Below, piece by piece: positions 18,373 through 26,740 of a stretch of 64,000 nt of DNA (the stretch's first letter is position 1; every line of letters begins with the position of its first letter). This DNA comes from Buttiauxella gaviniae ATCC 51604. Lineage in GTDB: Bacteria; Pseudomonadota; Gammaproteobacteria; Enterobacterales; Enterobacteriaceae. The stretch is from NCBI RefSeq assembly GCF_001654835.1, contig NZ_LXEP01000015.1, positions 1-64,000 on the forward strand. Direction: 5' to 3'. The translations under genes were made by a program, and so were the position numbers. The notes below the pieces were generated by a model that ran no database searches, was not told the origin of the DNA, and worked only from the letters and a program-made list of their open reading frames with translations.

Positions 18373-18428
18373 GACTTGAGGTAATTAATATGGTCTGCGA
18401 TGACCCTGTGATTGGTCTTTGGGGGACT
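18373..18428. repeat. right copy of the T7 terminal-repeat-like direct repeat
   Basis: It shares its block order with the repeat at 15133-15225. It also contains GATGACCCT, seven bases, then GTCTTTGGG. By recall, the terminal repeat of phage T7 has the same two 9-mers at the same spacing, preceded by CTTGAGG. The copy is in the opposite orientation to the neighbouring phage-type promoters, unlike in T7. Confidence 0.5.
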
Positions 18429-18481
18429 CACGGTAGCGAGCCAAGCTGAATAGACATCAGGATGGACAAGAAGCTGGTGTG

Positions 18482-18504
18482 GGGTCCTATAGTGTGGGTT
18501 TGAT
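18482..18504 (-). promoter_or_regulatory. T7/K11-type phage RNA polymerase promoter P1
   Basis: The minus strand reads ACCCACACTATAGGACC with predicted +1 G at 18487. The core CACTATAGG matches the T7-class consensus, and CACACTATAGG matches the recalled K11 promoter. The start lies about 217 nt before the KilA-N-like gene and directs transcription through the capsid module. Confidence 0.8.
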
Positions 18505-19013
18505 TAGCTGACGATGAATAGACTGCATTTGATAGGTGGTAGCTATGATGAATAACTCAAGGGTGAACATCCGGTCCAGACCTGAAGAGGCAGACTTCAA
18601 GCTATAACTTCAGGTATGACAGGAAGGCTTACTTTAAGTCTATAATTCATAATTGTCTTATCAAAACCATTATCATTTAAGACTTAACGACAACAGGCTG
18701 GTCTCGTCTCAAAGTACAAACTCTAAGCATATCAACTGGTCGACCACTTTGAGTTTCCGCCCGTCTAACTGTAAGTATCTACAGTCGTCTTCAAATCACC
18801 ATCCCGCACCGTTATTGCTCACTAAAGAACCAAGGAAAGACCTCGGGTGTGATAACAGTTCTCCGCCCGTCACAGGAGAAGGATGACTACATTAAAAGGA
18901 TATGGTTGAGACTGTTGGCTATTAAAAGCCTAGGGTCTTTGCAGATGGTTTCCAATCCGGTCTGCTGCCCGATAATCTCAATCAAAATAAATAAGAAGGG
19001 ATGACTTGGTGTC
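18505..19013. other. noncoding stretch between the two phage-type promoters
   Basis: About 500 bp with no convincing gene; the only open frame, at 18653-18886 on the plus strand, lacks a good ribosome-binding site and shows low-complexity composition. It contains GTCCAGACCTGAAGAGGCAG at 18574, similar to the CCAGACCTAAAGA repeats recalled from the T7 left end. It also holds an ACCTGAAG/CTTCAGGT inverted repeat and two copies of TCCGCCCGTC. It would be transcribed from P2 and could hold replication or packaging signals or a regulatory RNA (inference). Confidence 0.5.
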
Positions 19014-19036
19014 TCTCCCTATAGTGTGGGTCTCAT
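19014..19036 (-). promoter_or_regulatory. T7/K11-type phage RNA polymerase promoter P2
   Basis: The minus strand reads ACCCACACTATAGGGAGAG with predicted +1 G at 19019. It shares 14 consecutive bases with P1, and CACACTATAGGGAGA equals the recalled K11 consensus. It lies just past the 3' end of the DUF4145 gene, pointing left. Confidence 0.85.
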
Positions 19037-19054
19037 TAAATATCCCCCCAGCAC

Positions 19055-19699
19055 TTACTCGGTAGCTGCTTTCTGCGCTTCCTTGGCCTTCTTATCGCGG
19101 TCTTCAATGCCCTTAAGTTGTCCTTCAGGCATACTGTTAAACATCGCCTCAACTTCTTTCGGTCTAGTAATCTGCTCGGTGACAATAATGTTCAGCAGCT
19201 TAAATAGACCATGTGCCAACTGCGGGTCATCATCAAGGCTAATCTCTCCCGGATGGACTGCCTGATTGCCGACAATACGACAGATATCTGCTGCCTGCTG
19301 GATGCGTACAGGTAGTCCTTTCTGGACGAGTGACCGAATGTCAGCATTAATGTTGTTCCCCGGTTCGCCTAAGTGGACCATTAGCTTTTGGAGGCAAAGA
19401 CGAAGGAGTGCTGCTGCGCCTTTAGGAGACAGATTAATGATGCTTCTAGCTTCCATATAGTCGGACTTGCAGTCATCGGGCATGTCTGGGTTAGGCATCT
19501 CAACATTGGCAGATGCAGGAATAATCAAAGACTTGTTATGCCAATAGGCTAATTGGTTGCAGTGATAACATTCAGATGCTTTTATTTCTGTGGTTCTATG
19601 GTGTAGCCCAAAGCGATACCAGTTTTGACGGGCAAAAACATTACAATACGGGCAGCTAAAAGCCTCAGCATCAAATTTTGCTGGATAATACTCAGCCAT
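19055..19699 (-). CDS. DUF4145 protein with N-terminal zinc ribbon
   Basis: The 214-residue protein begins with two CxxC pairs (CPYC at about 16-19 and CYHC at about 44-47) forming a likely zinc ribbon. It then carries the DUF4145 signature [20 protein letters not shown] ... [10 protein letters not shown] at about residues 92-155. DUF4145 proteins have no established biochemical activity but recur in defence islands and as add-ons to restriction enzymes. The start overlaps the integrase stop by 8 bp, so the two are co-transcribed. It may be a defence or helper-interference module (inference). Confidence 0.65.
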   Translation of the reverse strand: MAEYYPAKFDAEAFSCPYCNVFARQNWYRFGLHHRTTEIKASECYHCNQLAYWHNKSLIIPASANVEMPNPDMPDDCKSDYMEARSIINLSPKGAAALLRLCLQKLMVHLGEPGNNINADIRSLVQKGLPVRIQQAADICRIVGNQAVHPGEISLDDDPQLAHGLFKLLNIIVTEQITRPKEVEAMFNSMPEGQLKGIEDRDKKAKEAQKAATE

Positions 19700-21293
19700 T
19701 TACTCTAGTCTCCTTATAAATATCAGCCATCACATTAACCAATCTATCTACCTCGACCTCTTTAGCGTAACGGTCGTAAGTTATAGACCCTGAGCTATGA
19801 CCCATAATCGCCTGAGCATACGCTAACTCGACCCCATGTTGTTTTAACTGGGTCGCAACTGTATGTCTAAACGAGTGAAACGCTAAGCCGCTACGGTCAG
19901 CGAGGACTTTAGGTAGCAACGTTCGGTTAAACCATTTGCTAACCTGCTCACCGTAGCCGTTCTTCATTAGCTTGAGGCCATCGAATACCATAGCATTATC
20001 ACCCCCAGTCTTTCTACGGTCTTCCAAGAGTGACATAAAGTCAGCCAATACAAAACCATAAGCACCATCGACTAGCGGGACACAGCGGTCACTATGGGCG
20101 TTCTTGATGCTCTTACCCGGTAGGCTGCTATCGTCTTCATTGATATGGATGTAGACGCTCCCGGCCTCAGTGGTCCTAATGTCTTTGACCTGAAGCTGGG
20201 CCACCTCGTTAAGTCTCGCACCTGTAATAGCAGCCAGAGCAGTGACGTAATAATGGTACGGCTTACCTGAGGTTTTCTGTGAGTACGCTTTAGCGGCGAC
20301 CAGTAGTTGCCCTACCTGCTCAGGACTGAACGCATCACGAGCGTCGGAGGCTTTACGCTGCGGGACTTTTAGCTCAAGACCTTCTGTCAGGTTCTTAGCT
20401 ATCAGGTCGTTGCGTACCGCCCACTTAAACACAGCAGCCATCTTGATAAGATATTTATTGTTGATGGTTACTACATCCATACAGTCAGTCTTAGACTCTC
20501 GGTTCAACAGGTCAGACAGCGGTATGTCCTTAAAGCGTTGCTTGCGGTTCTTCGGTAGCTGCTGGAGGACTTCACGAACCCTCAGCATATCGGAACGGGT
20601 CGCCTTGCTGATATCCTGAATATTCAGATAGTCGAATATCTCGATTAACGTTGAGTGAGACGCTCGGTTCTCGCTTAGGGTCGCAGGCTTCCAGTTCTGA
20701 GCGCTCTCCTGCTCGTACTGCTCAATGAGAGACGCGAGGGTCAGAGCCTTATGGTCAGGGACTTCAGGTTCCGATGATACAGATAGGGAGACGGACGGTC
20801 TTAGGCTGCTAGGCTCAAGGTAAGACAACAGGCCAGAGCTATCACCCTTGAGTCTATCCTGACAGGCTTTAAGCACACCAATAACGTCATTGATATAGCG
20901 GTGCTGGTCTACAGTCAGACGCTCAGTCGCTACAGCTTCCCGAAGGTTGGACTTAATGTCATCGTACTGGTCAACGTAAAGCTGGTAGGACTCAGGGTCG
21001 TTCAGGTCATCACGGCTGACACTAAGTTCCCACTCGACAATGGTCTTGAGTTGCTCCCGTAGCTCCTCATAAGAAGCGTTAGGGTTATCTGCGTGGATTG
21101 CTTTAAGTGCTGACTTGATGTGCCGGGAGTGAGCCATAGCGGTGCGTCTGTCCTTAGTCCGTAGTGACAATGACGCTAGTTTATAACGGTTATGAGAAGG
21201 AAGCGAAGCGGTCAGGCAACCAGTGGTCTTCATCCTAAGACGAATATAAAAGACACCGTTACGCTGATAAAGGTAGGTTCTTGAATTGAGCAT
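19692..21293 (-). CDS. tyrosine recombinase/integrase of the element
   Basis: The 533-residue integrase has a short N-terminal beta region like those of DUF6538-type integrases ([17 protein letters not shown]), a helical arm-binding and core-binding region, and a C-terminal catalytic domain. Catalytic residues are visible: Arg in [11 protein letters not shown], His-x-x-Arg in [11 protein letters not shown], and His then the Tyr nucleophile in [15 protein letters not shown]. It would insert and excise the element at the tRNA-Gly 3' end. It is transcribed away from the tRNA on the same strand and only about 135 bp from it, so readthrough from the tRNA promoter could supply expression. Confidence 0.92.
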   Translation of the reverse strand: MLNSRTYLYQRNGVFYIRLRMKTTGCLTASLPSHNRYKLASLSLRTKDRRTAMAHSRHIKSALKAIHADNPNASYEELREQLKTIVEWELSVSRDDLNDPESYQLYVDQYDDIKSNLREAVATERLTVDQHRYINDVIGVLKACQDRLKGDSSGLLSYLEPSSLRPSVSLSVSSEPEVPDHKALTLASLIEQYEQESAQNWKPATLSENRASHSTLIEIFDYLNIQDISKATRSDMLRVREVLQQLPKNRKQRFKDIPLSDLLNRESKTDCMDVVTINNKYLIKMAAVFKWAVRNDLIAKNLTEGLELKVPQRKASDARDAFSPEQVGQLLVAAKAYSQKTSGKPYHYYVTALAAITGARLNEVAQLQVKDIRTTEAGSVYIHINEDDSSLPGKSIKNAHSDRCVPLVDGAYGFVLADFMSLLEDRRKTGGDNAMVFDGLKLMKNGYGEQVSKWFNRTLLPKVLADRSGLAFHSFRHTVATQLKQHGVELAYAQAIMGHSSGSITYDRYAKEVEVDRLVNVMADIYKETRVNG

Positions 21294-21427
21294 GTACTGA
21301 GACCTTAGGTCTGCTCACTACTTCAACAAAGTTAGTCACAGTGTTGGTTACAGTGAGTAAAACTATCGGAAGGCTTTAAGCCGTATCCCTTAGGATTCAG
21401 TAAGTTATTGAACTTTAAGAAGTGTGA

Positions 21428-21444
21428 TGGAGCGGGTGAAGGGA
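21428..21444. repeat. tRNA-side attachment site of the element
   Basis: These 17 bp are the terminal T-stem, acceptor and encoded CCA of tRNA-Gly(CCC). They are identical to the copy at 15025-15041, so insertion keeps the tRNA intact. Confidence 0.85.
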
Positions 21445-21501
21445 ATCGAACCCTCGTATGCAGCTTGGGAAGCTGCCGTTCTACCATTGAACTACACCCG
21501 C
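21428..21501 (-). tRNA. glyU: tRNA-Gly, anticodon CCC
   Basis: The 74-nt minus-strand sequence folds as a cloverleaf: acceptor GCGGGTG/CACCCGC, D-loop TTCAATGGTAGAA, anticodon loop CTTCCCAAG (anticodon CCC), T-arm GAGGGTTCGATTCCCTT and an encoded CCA. It matches E. coli glyU apart from compensated stem changes. It serves as the integration site of the adjacent element. Confidence 0.97.
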
Positions 21502-21637
21502 TTTGAAGTGCGTAGGCATTATAGACGTTCAGCTTTCACTGGCAAGCGCCTTTTAAGTTTATGTGGTGGATTATTAAGCGATTGTTTTTATTAGAGGCAT
21601 ACGAATATCTAGCCCTTGTTGGCAAATCATTTCCCTG

Positions 21638-22405
21638 ATGCTTCCCTCCCATTTTCCCCTCGACAAAATAAGTTCTACAATGGTGAACTTTTCAAACCCT
21701 CCGGGCCAAAATATGATTGATGAGAACCGCCGCATACAGTCTGTTGAACGCGCAATGGCAATACTTGAAGATATTGCCGCTGCAGGTGGTGTGGCTCGTT
21801 TAGCCGATTTGTCAGCACGGCTTGATTTGAACAAAAGCACATTACATGGCCTGCTCAACACCCTCTCGGCTCTGGGCTACGTAACCCGCAAAGGGACGCA
21901 TTACGCACTAGGTTTACGTTTGCGGGATATCTCGCAACCTCTGGCGGACGCGGATGAACAATTGCGGGAAGTATTTACCCCGGCTTTATTGAAAATGGCG
22001 AGAATAAGCGGGGAAACCAGCTATCTGGCAGTGCCTTGTGGCACACGTGAGTATCTTTATATTGATGCTATCGAAGGGTGTAATAATCTACGTGTAGCCA
22101 GTCCCCGAGGCCGCCGTGAAGGATTAACGACCTCCGCTATTGGCAAGATATTTTTAGCTAACGAACCTGAATTAGTGCGTAGTTTGCGACGAGCAAATCT
22201 CCTACCTGCAAAGCTTGAGCAGGAATTACATATCATCCGCAAGCAAGGTTATGCTCTCGACCTTGAGGAAGCTGAAGTGGGTCTAAATTGTCTGGCTATA
22301 CCACTTCGTCGGCAAGGATGCGTTATTGCAGCATTAGGTGTCGCAGCTCCTGCAAAACGTTTAAGAGAACCGGCCTTAACCGCGCTGGCGATAGCATTCA
22401 ACTAG
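21638..22405 (+). CDS. IclR-family transcriptional regulator
   Basis: The N-terminal winged helix (SVERAMAILEDIAAAGGVAR, then KSTLHGLLNTLSALGYV) and the C-terminal effector domain (GETSYLAVP, YLYIDAIEG, TSAIGKIFLA) are typical of IclR regulators. ATG codons at residues 15 and 26 are alternative starts and none has a clear ribosome-binding site; the family usually begins close to the third. The C-terminal helix is short, and an overlapping frame continues helix-like to about 22,488, so a late frameshift is possible. It probably controls the two genes downstream. Confidence 0.82.
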   Translation: MLPSHFPLDKISSTMVNFSNPPGQNMIDENRRIQSVERAMAILEDIAAAGGVARLADLSARLDLNKSTLHGLLNTLSALGYVTRKGTHYALGLRLRDISQPLADADEQLREVFTPALLKMARISGETSYLAVPCGTREYLYIDAIEGCNNLRVASPRGRREGLTTSAIGKIFLANEPELVRSLRRANLLPAKLEQELHIIRKQGYALDLEEAEVGLNCLAIPLRRQGCVIAALGVAAPAKRLREPALTALAIAFN

Positions 22406-22515
22406 GATTAATTCGGCATTATCAAACTTTAGCCTCCAACCATCTTACCCATCTTCACAAATTGTTAGCTCACAGCAATCATTGGTGACTCTTTATCACA
22501 TCAAGGAGTTTTCCA

Positions 22516-22917
22516 ATGTCTGCTTTAAGTGAATCCACCGTTGGGCAAGTGATTGAACGCGCCCGAAAACTCGCTCAAGAGATGAACTTTTCTATTAATA
22601 TCAGCGTAGTAGATGACGCAGGTCTACTGCGCGGTTTTTTGCGCATGGACAACGCAGTCCCGGGGGCTATTGATGTCTCAATCAAGAAAGCACGCACCGC
22701 AGCACTTTTTCGTACGGACAGCCTGACTCTTGGTGCAGATGCTCAGCCAGGTGGCGCAATTTATACTCTAGAGTCCACTAACGGTGGGCTGATTAGTTTT
22801 GGCGGCGGCGTTGTGTTCTACGATGAACATAACTACGCAACTGGAGCAGTAGGTATTGCCGGTGCAACGGTAGAAGCCGACCAAATCATTGCGCTGGCCG
22901 CAGCCGGGAGAGCATAA
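22516..22917 (+). CDS. GlcG/HbpS-family protein (DUF336)
   Basis: The 133-residue protein shows the GlcG/HbpS fold markers: an N-terminal helix pair, ISVVDDAGLLRGFLRMD, SIKKARTAALF and a glycine-rich GGLISFGGGVVF, with a final AVGIAGATVEADQ. Members bind haem or small ligands, or accompany catabolic enzymes; a precise role cannot be read from the sequence. An AAGGAG site precedes the ATG by about 8 nt. The MFS gene starts immediately after its stop codon, so the two form an operon, probably under the IclR regulator upstream. Confidence 0.8.
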   Translation: MSALSESTVGQVIERARKLAQEMNFSINISVVDDAGLLRGFLRMDNAVPGAIDVSIKKARTAALFRTDSLTLGADAQPGGAIYTLESTNGGLISFGGGVVFYDEHNYATGAVGIAGATVEADQIIALAAAGRA

Positions 22918-24096
22918 ATGAGCACGCCACATCGTATTCATGCGGGTGTCTGGGCCCTGGCAGTTACTGCATTTGCTATAGGTGTGGCGGAGTTTATCGT
23001 CGTCGGCGTGTTGCCCGCCATAGCTCAGGATTTAAATGTGTCTCTGGCTCAGGCCGGAAGCCTGGTCGGAACCTACGCGCTCGCGCTCGCCATTGGAACA
23101 CCGATTGTCGTTCTTGGGTTTGCGCGATTGCCGCGTAAACCATTGCTGCTGGCATTAGTGACAACCTTTCTTTTTGGTAACCTGCTATCAGCATTTTCAA
23201 CCGACTATCACATGCTATTGCTGGGTCGCATCATCACAGCAATTGCACACGGCAGTTTCTTCGCTATCGGTGCCACTGTCGCAGCCCGATTAGCAGCACC
23301 TGGTGCTGCAAGCCGGGCAATTTCCGTTATGTTTGCAGGCCTGACGCTTGCGATGGTTATCGGTGTGCCATTAGGAAGTGTGATTGGTAATGGGCTGGGC
23401 TGGCGTTTACCCTTTTTTGGGGTCGCAGTATTAGCCGCAATTGCTCTGCTGGCAACGGCACGCTGGGTTCCGGTACTACCCGCGCAGAAGGCAGGCCCGG
23501 CGTTTATACAATTGTCTGCGTTAAAACAGCCCATGATTCTGGCTATGATGAGTATTACCGTACTAGGTTTTGGCGCAAGTTTTGCTGCCTTCACCTTTAT
23601 CACCCCTATTTTGACTGGCATCAGTGGGTTTTCGACCCATACTGCCAGCATGTTATTGGTGGTATTTGGCATAGCCACTTTAGTTGGAAACATGGCCGGA
23701 GGACGCTGGGCTGCAAGTCTCGGCTGGCCCACTGCGCTACGTCGTATGCTGCTGGGTCTGCTCGCGATATTTGTGCTCCTGGCGCTCACCCTCTCCAGCA
23801 AACTGGCTGTTGTACCGCTGCTATTTATTTGGGGTGCGCTGGCATTCGGGATGTCGCCAGGTTTTCAGGCAGGAATGCTGGAAACAGCATCGCGCTGGAC
23901 TCCTCGCGCAGTGGATTTTGCTTCAGCGTTGAATATCTCGGCATTTAACCTGGGTATTACTTTGGGTGAGATCCTGGGGAGTGGATTAGTGGCACAAAAC
24001 AAGATGGCGCTAACGCCGTGGGTAGGAGTGTTGTTGGTGCTGGTTGCTCAAATTCCCCTCTTCTGGCTTACGCGTAAACACAATCAACGCACCTGA
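22918..24096 (+). CDS. MFS drug/sugar efflux transporter (DHA1, AraJ/YdhP-like)
   Basis: The 392-residue protein has twelve predicted helices. The opening WALAVTAFAIGVAEFIVVG followed by LPAIAQDLNVS is characteristic of the AraJ/YdhP/PbuE-type DHA1 exporters, as is the GRIITAIAHGSFFAIG segment in helix 4. Substrate cannot be predicted. Translation starts directly after the preceding stop codon, with GGGAG upstream. A bidirectional terminator follows. Confidence 0.85.
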   Translation: MSTPHRIHAGVWALAVTAFAIGVAEFIVVGVLPAIAQDLNVSLAQAGSLVGTYALALAIGTPIVVLGFARLPRKPLLLALVTTFLFGNLLSAFSTDYHMLLLGRIITAIAHGSFFAIGATVAARLAAPGAASRAISVMFAGLTLAMVIGVPLGSVIGNGLGWRLPFFGVAVLAAIALLATARWVPVLPAQKAGPAFIQLSALKQPMILAMMSITVLGFGASFAAFTFITPILTGISGFSTHTASMLLVVFGIATLVGNMAGGRWAASLGWPTALRRMLLGLLAIFVLLALTLSSKLAVVPLLFIWGALAFGMSPGFQAGMLETASRWTPRAVDFASALNISAFNLGITLGEILGSGLVAQNKMALTPWVGVLLVLVAQIPLFWLTRKHNQRT

Positions 24097-24102
24097 TAGA
24101 TA

Positions 24103-24128
24103 AAAGGGAAACCTCGCGGTTTCCCTTT
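24103..24128. terminator. bidirectional terminator between two MFS genes
   Basis: AAAGGGAAACC and GGTTTCCCTTT form a perfect 11-bp stem around TCGC, with A/T runs on both sides, serving the two converging genes. Confidence 0.85.
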
Positions 24129-24134
24129 CATTTG

Positions 24135-25334
24135 TTAAGCGTGAGCTGCCGCTTTTTTCGGGAATACCATCAGTGCGACGATAGGTGAAACAACCATCAG
24201 CGCAAACACCCAGATAAAGCCCATTGTGAAGCTACCAGTTGCATCAATCGACCAGCCAATCAGTTGGCTGTTCGCGGTGGCGATAACAAAGGTACAAACC
24301 CAGAAAGTCGACATCGTGTAGGTCACCGTTTGGGTATTGGCACCTTTTAATGTCTCTTTTGGAATTGAGAAGATAAAAGCAAACCAGGTCGCAAACACAA
24401 AACCCGTCAGGAATGAGCAGACCAGAATCAGAATGTCATTGGTCGCAAACAGCATAATAAAGGTCGTAATTGCCATCGCGATGCTGGTGCTAAACAACCA
24501 GTTTTTGTAATGGTAGCCGCGAGCTTTGCAGAATGGTCCAGCGATTGCGCCGAGCATAATCCCCACCTGGTTTACCGTGCCGCTCAGGTGAGCATGCGAT
24601 TCTGGCGGCAGGTGCGCGTATTTGGCGTAGTAAAGCGGCAGGAAGGTGAACATGAAAATCATCATGATCATCGCGCCGACGTACTGGGCAATCATCCCCC
24701 ACACTACGCGGTTAAAAATCGCATCTTTCATGATGCGCAGTTTATCCGTGCTGCCGTCGTTGCTTGCAGTGGTAACGGCGACCTCTTCATCAGTAAAGAC
24801 AATAAGCCACACAGCACCCAGAACCAGCGTTATCACACCATAAACTGCCAACAGGTTTCTCCAGCCACCAAAGTAAATCGACAGGCTACCCGCCAGCGTC
24901 AGCGCGATAATCGTGCCGATGATGTTGGAGGTGCAGTTCAGGCTGTTAAGCGCAGATGCGGTTTTGTTATCGAACAAACGTGCCACGGTCGGCACCAGAG
25001 AAACCAGGCAGATTGCCCCACCCAGGCCACCCATAAAGCGAATAACTAACAGCAGGTCGAAGTTATTGGTCCATGGAATGAATATCGATAACCCGGTTAA
25101 CACGCAGCCCAGAAGATAGGACTTTTTCGCGCCGAGTTGCGCGGTCAAAATCGAGGTGCAGAAAGCACCTAAAATTTTCGCCCACAGAATGACGTTCGAC
25201 ATTAACGCCGCATGGGACACGTCGATATTAAAATCGGCCATGATTTGCGGCATAACGGCACCGGTAGTGGCCCAGGCTGCGCCAAAGACCATGTAGACGG
25301 CATACAAAACAAATTCAGTTATCCACTTATTCAC
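24135..25334 (-). CDS. MFS transporter coupled to the PepT-like peptidase
   Basis: The 399-residue protein has twelve hydrophobic segments and the helix 1 signature GAAWATTGAVMPQIMADF. MFS motif-A-like residues (AQLGAKKSY) lie between helices 2 and 3. It starts with GTG overlapping the peptidase stop by 4 bp (GTGA), so the two are translationally coupled. Pairing with a tripeptide-type aminopeptidase suggests uptake of a peptide or amino-acid derivative that the peptidase hydrolyses (inference). Confidence 0.82.
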   Translation of the reverse strand: MNKWITEFVLYAVYMVFGAAWATTGAVMPQIMADFNIDVSHAALMSNVILWAKILGAFCTSILTAQLGAKKSYLLGCVLTGLSIFIPWTNNFDLLLVIRFMGGLGGAICLVSLVPTVARLFDNKTASALNSLNCTSNIIGTIIALTLAGSLSIYFGGWRNLLAVYGVITLVLGAVWLIVFTDEEVAVTTASNDGSTDKLRIMKDAIFNRVVWGMIAQYVGAMIMMIFMFTFLPLYYAKYAHLPPESHAHLSGTVNQVGIMLGAIAGPFCKARGYHYKNWLFSTSIAMAITTFIMLFATNDILILVCSFLTGFVFATWFAFIFSIPKETLKGANTQTVTYTMSTFWVCTFVIATANSQLIGWSIDATGSFTMGFIWVFALMVVSPIVALMVFPKKAAAHA

Positions 25335-26578
25335 GCAGGCACCTCTTGAGCACTCAGAGCAACGATTTCCAGCAGCATTTCACTTGCCAGGCGCAGAGAA
25401 TCTGCGGGCAAGAACTCTTTGGTGGAATGGAAATTATGGGCACCAGTAAAGATATTAACCGTCGGTAAGCCGGCTGGCGTAATCACGCTACCGTCATAAC
25501 CGCCGCGCATAATTAACGGTTTCGGCTCAATGCTCAGGTTACGCATTGCCTGCTGAACGCTGGCAATAATTTCCGGCTTTTTATCAAGCCCGGCTTTCAC
25601 GTTGTCGTAGGTATCCGATAATTCCAGGGTGATATTTTCCTGGCCATAACGGCGTTGCAGTTGCTCAGTGATGGACTGCAATAACGCTTTTCGGCTCTGG
25701 TAACCTTCAATTTCAAAATCACGCAGGGCAATTTCGAGTGTGGCATTCACGGTATTACCGGTGATTTTATTCACCCAGAAATACCCTTCACGGCCTTCCG
25801 TTAATTCCGGGCGTTCACTTGCTGGCAATGCGTTGATCACTTCGTTAGCGATTAATACAGCATTGACCAACTTGCCTTTCGCGCTCATAGGGTGAGCCGT
25901 CACGCCTTTGAAGGTCATTTTGGCACTACCGGCGTACCAATTTTCAATAACGTATTCGCCGATACCACAGCAGTCCAGGCAAATACCGAAATCAGCATTT
26001 AGCTGCGCCACGTCTAACGCTTTAGCACCACGAATACCAATTTCTTCGTCTGGCAATAACACCAGTTTGATATCGCCATGTTTAAACTCAGGGTTCGCAA
26101 CCATATAACGAATGGCTTCCACTGCCGCCGCAATGGCCGCTTTATCGTCAGCACCCAACAGGCTGGTACCATCTGTGGTAATGATGTCCTGGCCGACATA
26201 GTTCAACAGTTCAGGGAACGCCTCAACGGTTATCTTTTCCCCAGTCGCAGGCAGTACGATATTTTTACCATCGTAGTTTTTCACGCGCACGGCATGGGTG
26301 TCATTGGCGTTATCTGGCGCAGTATCAAGATGTGCGAAGAAGGCAATGGATGGCATTTCCGGGCTGTTTGCCGCAAGACTCAGAACGGTAATGGCATTAG
26401 CGTTAATGGAAGTCTCGACGGTATTCACGTTGGAAAATTCACTCACAACAAGCTGAGCTAATTTGTACTGATTTTCGCAACTGGGAAGTAGGTTATTATC
26501 GGGAACGGAAGTGGTGTTGATTTTTGTATACCGGATAAAGGTATCTATTATTTGGTCTGCATTAATACGTATTGTCAT
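25331..26578 (-). CDS. peptidase T-like M20 metallopeptidase
   Basis: The 415-residue protein has the M20B metal-site residues in order: AFFAHLDT (His and catalytic Asp), LLGADDKAA (bridging Asp), LPDEEIG (catalytic and ligand Glu), CLDCCG (Asp) and GAHNFHSTKEF (His). It resembles PepT, the tripeptide aminopeptidase, over its whole length but is divergent from the E. coli enzyme, so it may be a paralogue with another small-peptide substrate. It heads a two-gene operon with an MFS transporter. A well-matched FNR site lies upstream, in line with anaerobic induction known for pepT. Confidence 0.82.
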   Translation of the reverse strand: MTIRINADQIIDTFIRYTKINTTSVPDNNLLPSCENQYKLAQLVVSEFSNVNTVETSINANAITVLSLAANSPEMPSIAFFAHLDTAPDNANDTHAVRVKNYDGKNIVLPATGEKITVEAFPELLNYVGQDIITTDGTSLLGADDKAAIAAAVEAIRYMVANPEFKHGDIKLVLLPDEEIGIRGAKALDVAQLNADFGICLDCCGIGEYVIENWYAGSAKMTFKGVTAHPMSAKGKLVNAVLIANEVINALPASERPELTEGREGYFWVNKITGNTVNATLEIALRDFEIEGYQSRKALLQSITEQLQRRYGQENITLELSDTYDNVKAGLDKKPEIIASVQQAMRNLSIEPKPLIMRGGYDGSVITPAGLPTVNIFTGAHNFHSTKEFLPADSLRLASEMLLEIVALSAQEVPA

Positions 26579-26740
26579 TGTTTGCTACTCACCATTAACA
26601 TGAAATGGTTGATAAATATTACAACGTTAATTAACCGGGTTATATTTTTTTATAACTTAGTTATTATTCTGCAACATATTTACCATTCATATTATGAATT
26701 AAAGTGATCAGCATTATTAGCCAGGAAAGGATGACGGTGT

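Larger units (their letters stand above)
15025..21444. mobile_element. tRNA-Gly-integrated 6.4-kb element with T7-type promoters (putative phage satellite)
   Basis: The element is bounded by identical 17-bp direct repeats, one of which is the 3' end of tRNA-Gly(CCC). An integrase gene lies next to the tRNA, as in many islands. Contents read leftward from the tRNA are integrase, DUF4145 protein, promoter P2, a noncoding stretch, promoter P1, KilA-N-like protein, 68-aa protein, scaffold-like and capsid-like proteins, and a terminator. A 102-aa membrane protein lies on the opposite strand. No terminase, portal, tail, lysis, replication or RNA polymerase gene is present, so it cannot be an autonomous phage. 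The T7/K11-type promoters point to dependence on, or response to, an autographivirus. 'Satellite' is inference; the boundaries, integrase and promoters are directly visible. Confidence 0.8.

Noticed and set aside
18653-18886. 77-codon plus-strand frame in the element
   Set aside because: It opposes the direction of both phage promoters, has no clear ribosome-binding site and has a low-complexity composition.
15025-21444. Complete T7-like prophage
   Set aside because: There is no RNA polymerase, DNA polymerase, terminase, portal, tail or lysis gene within the att boundaries.
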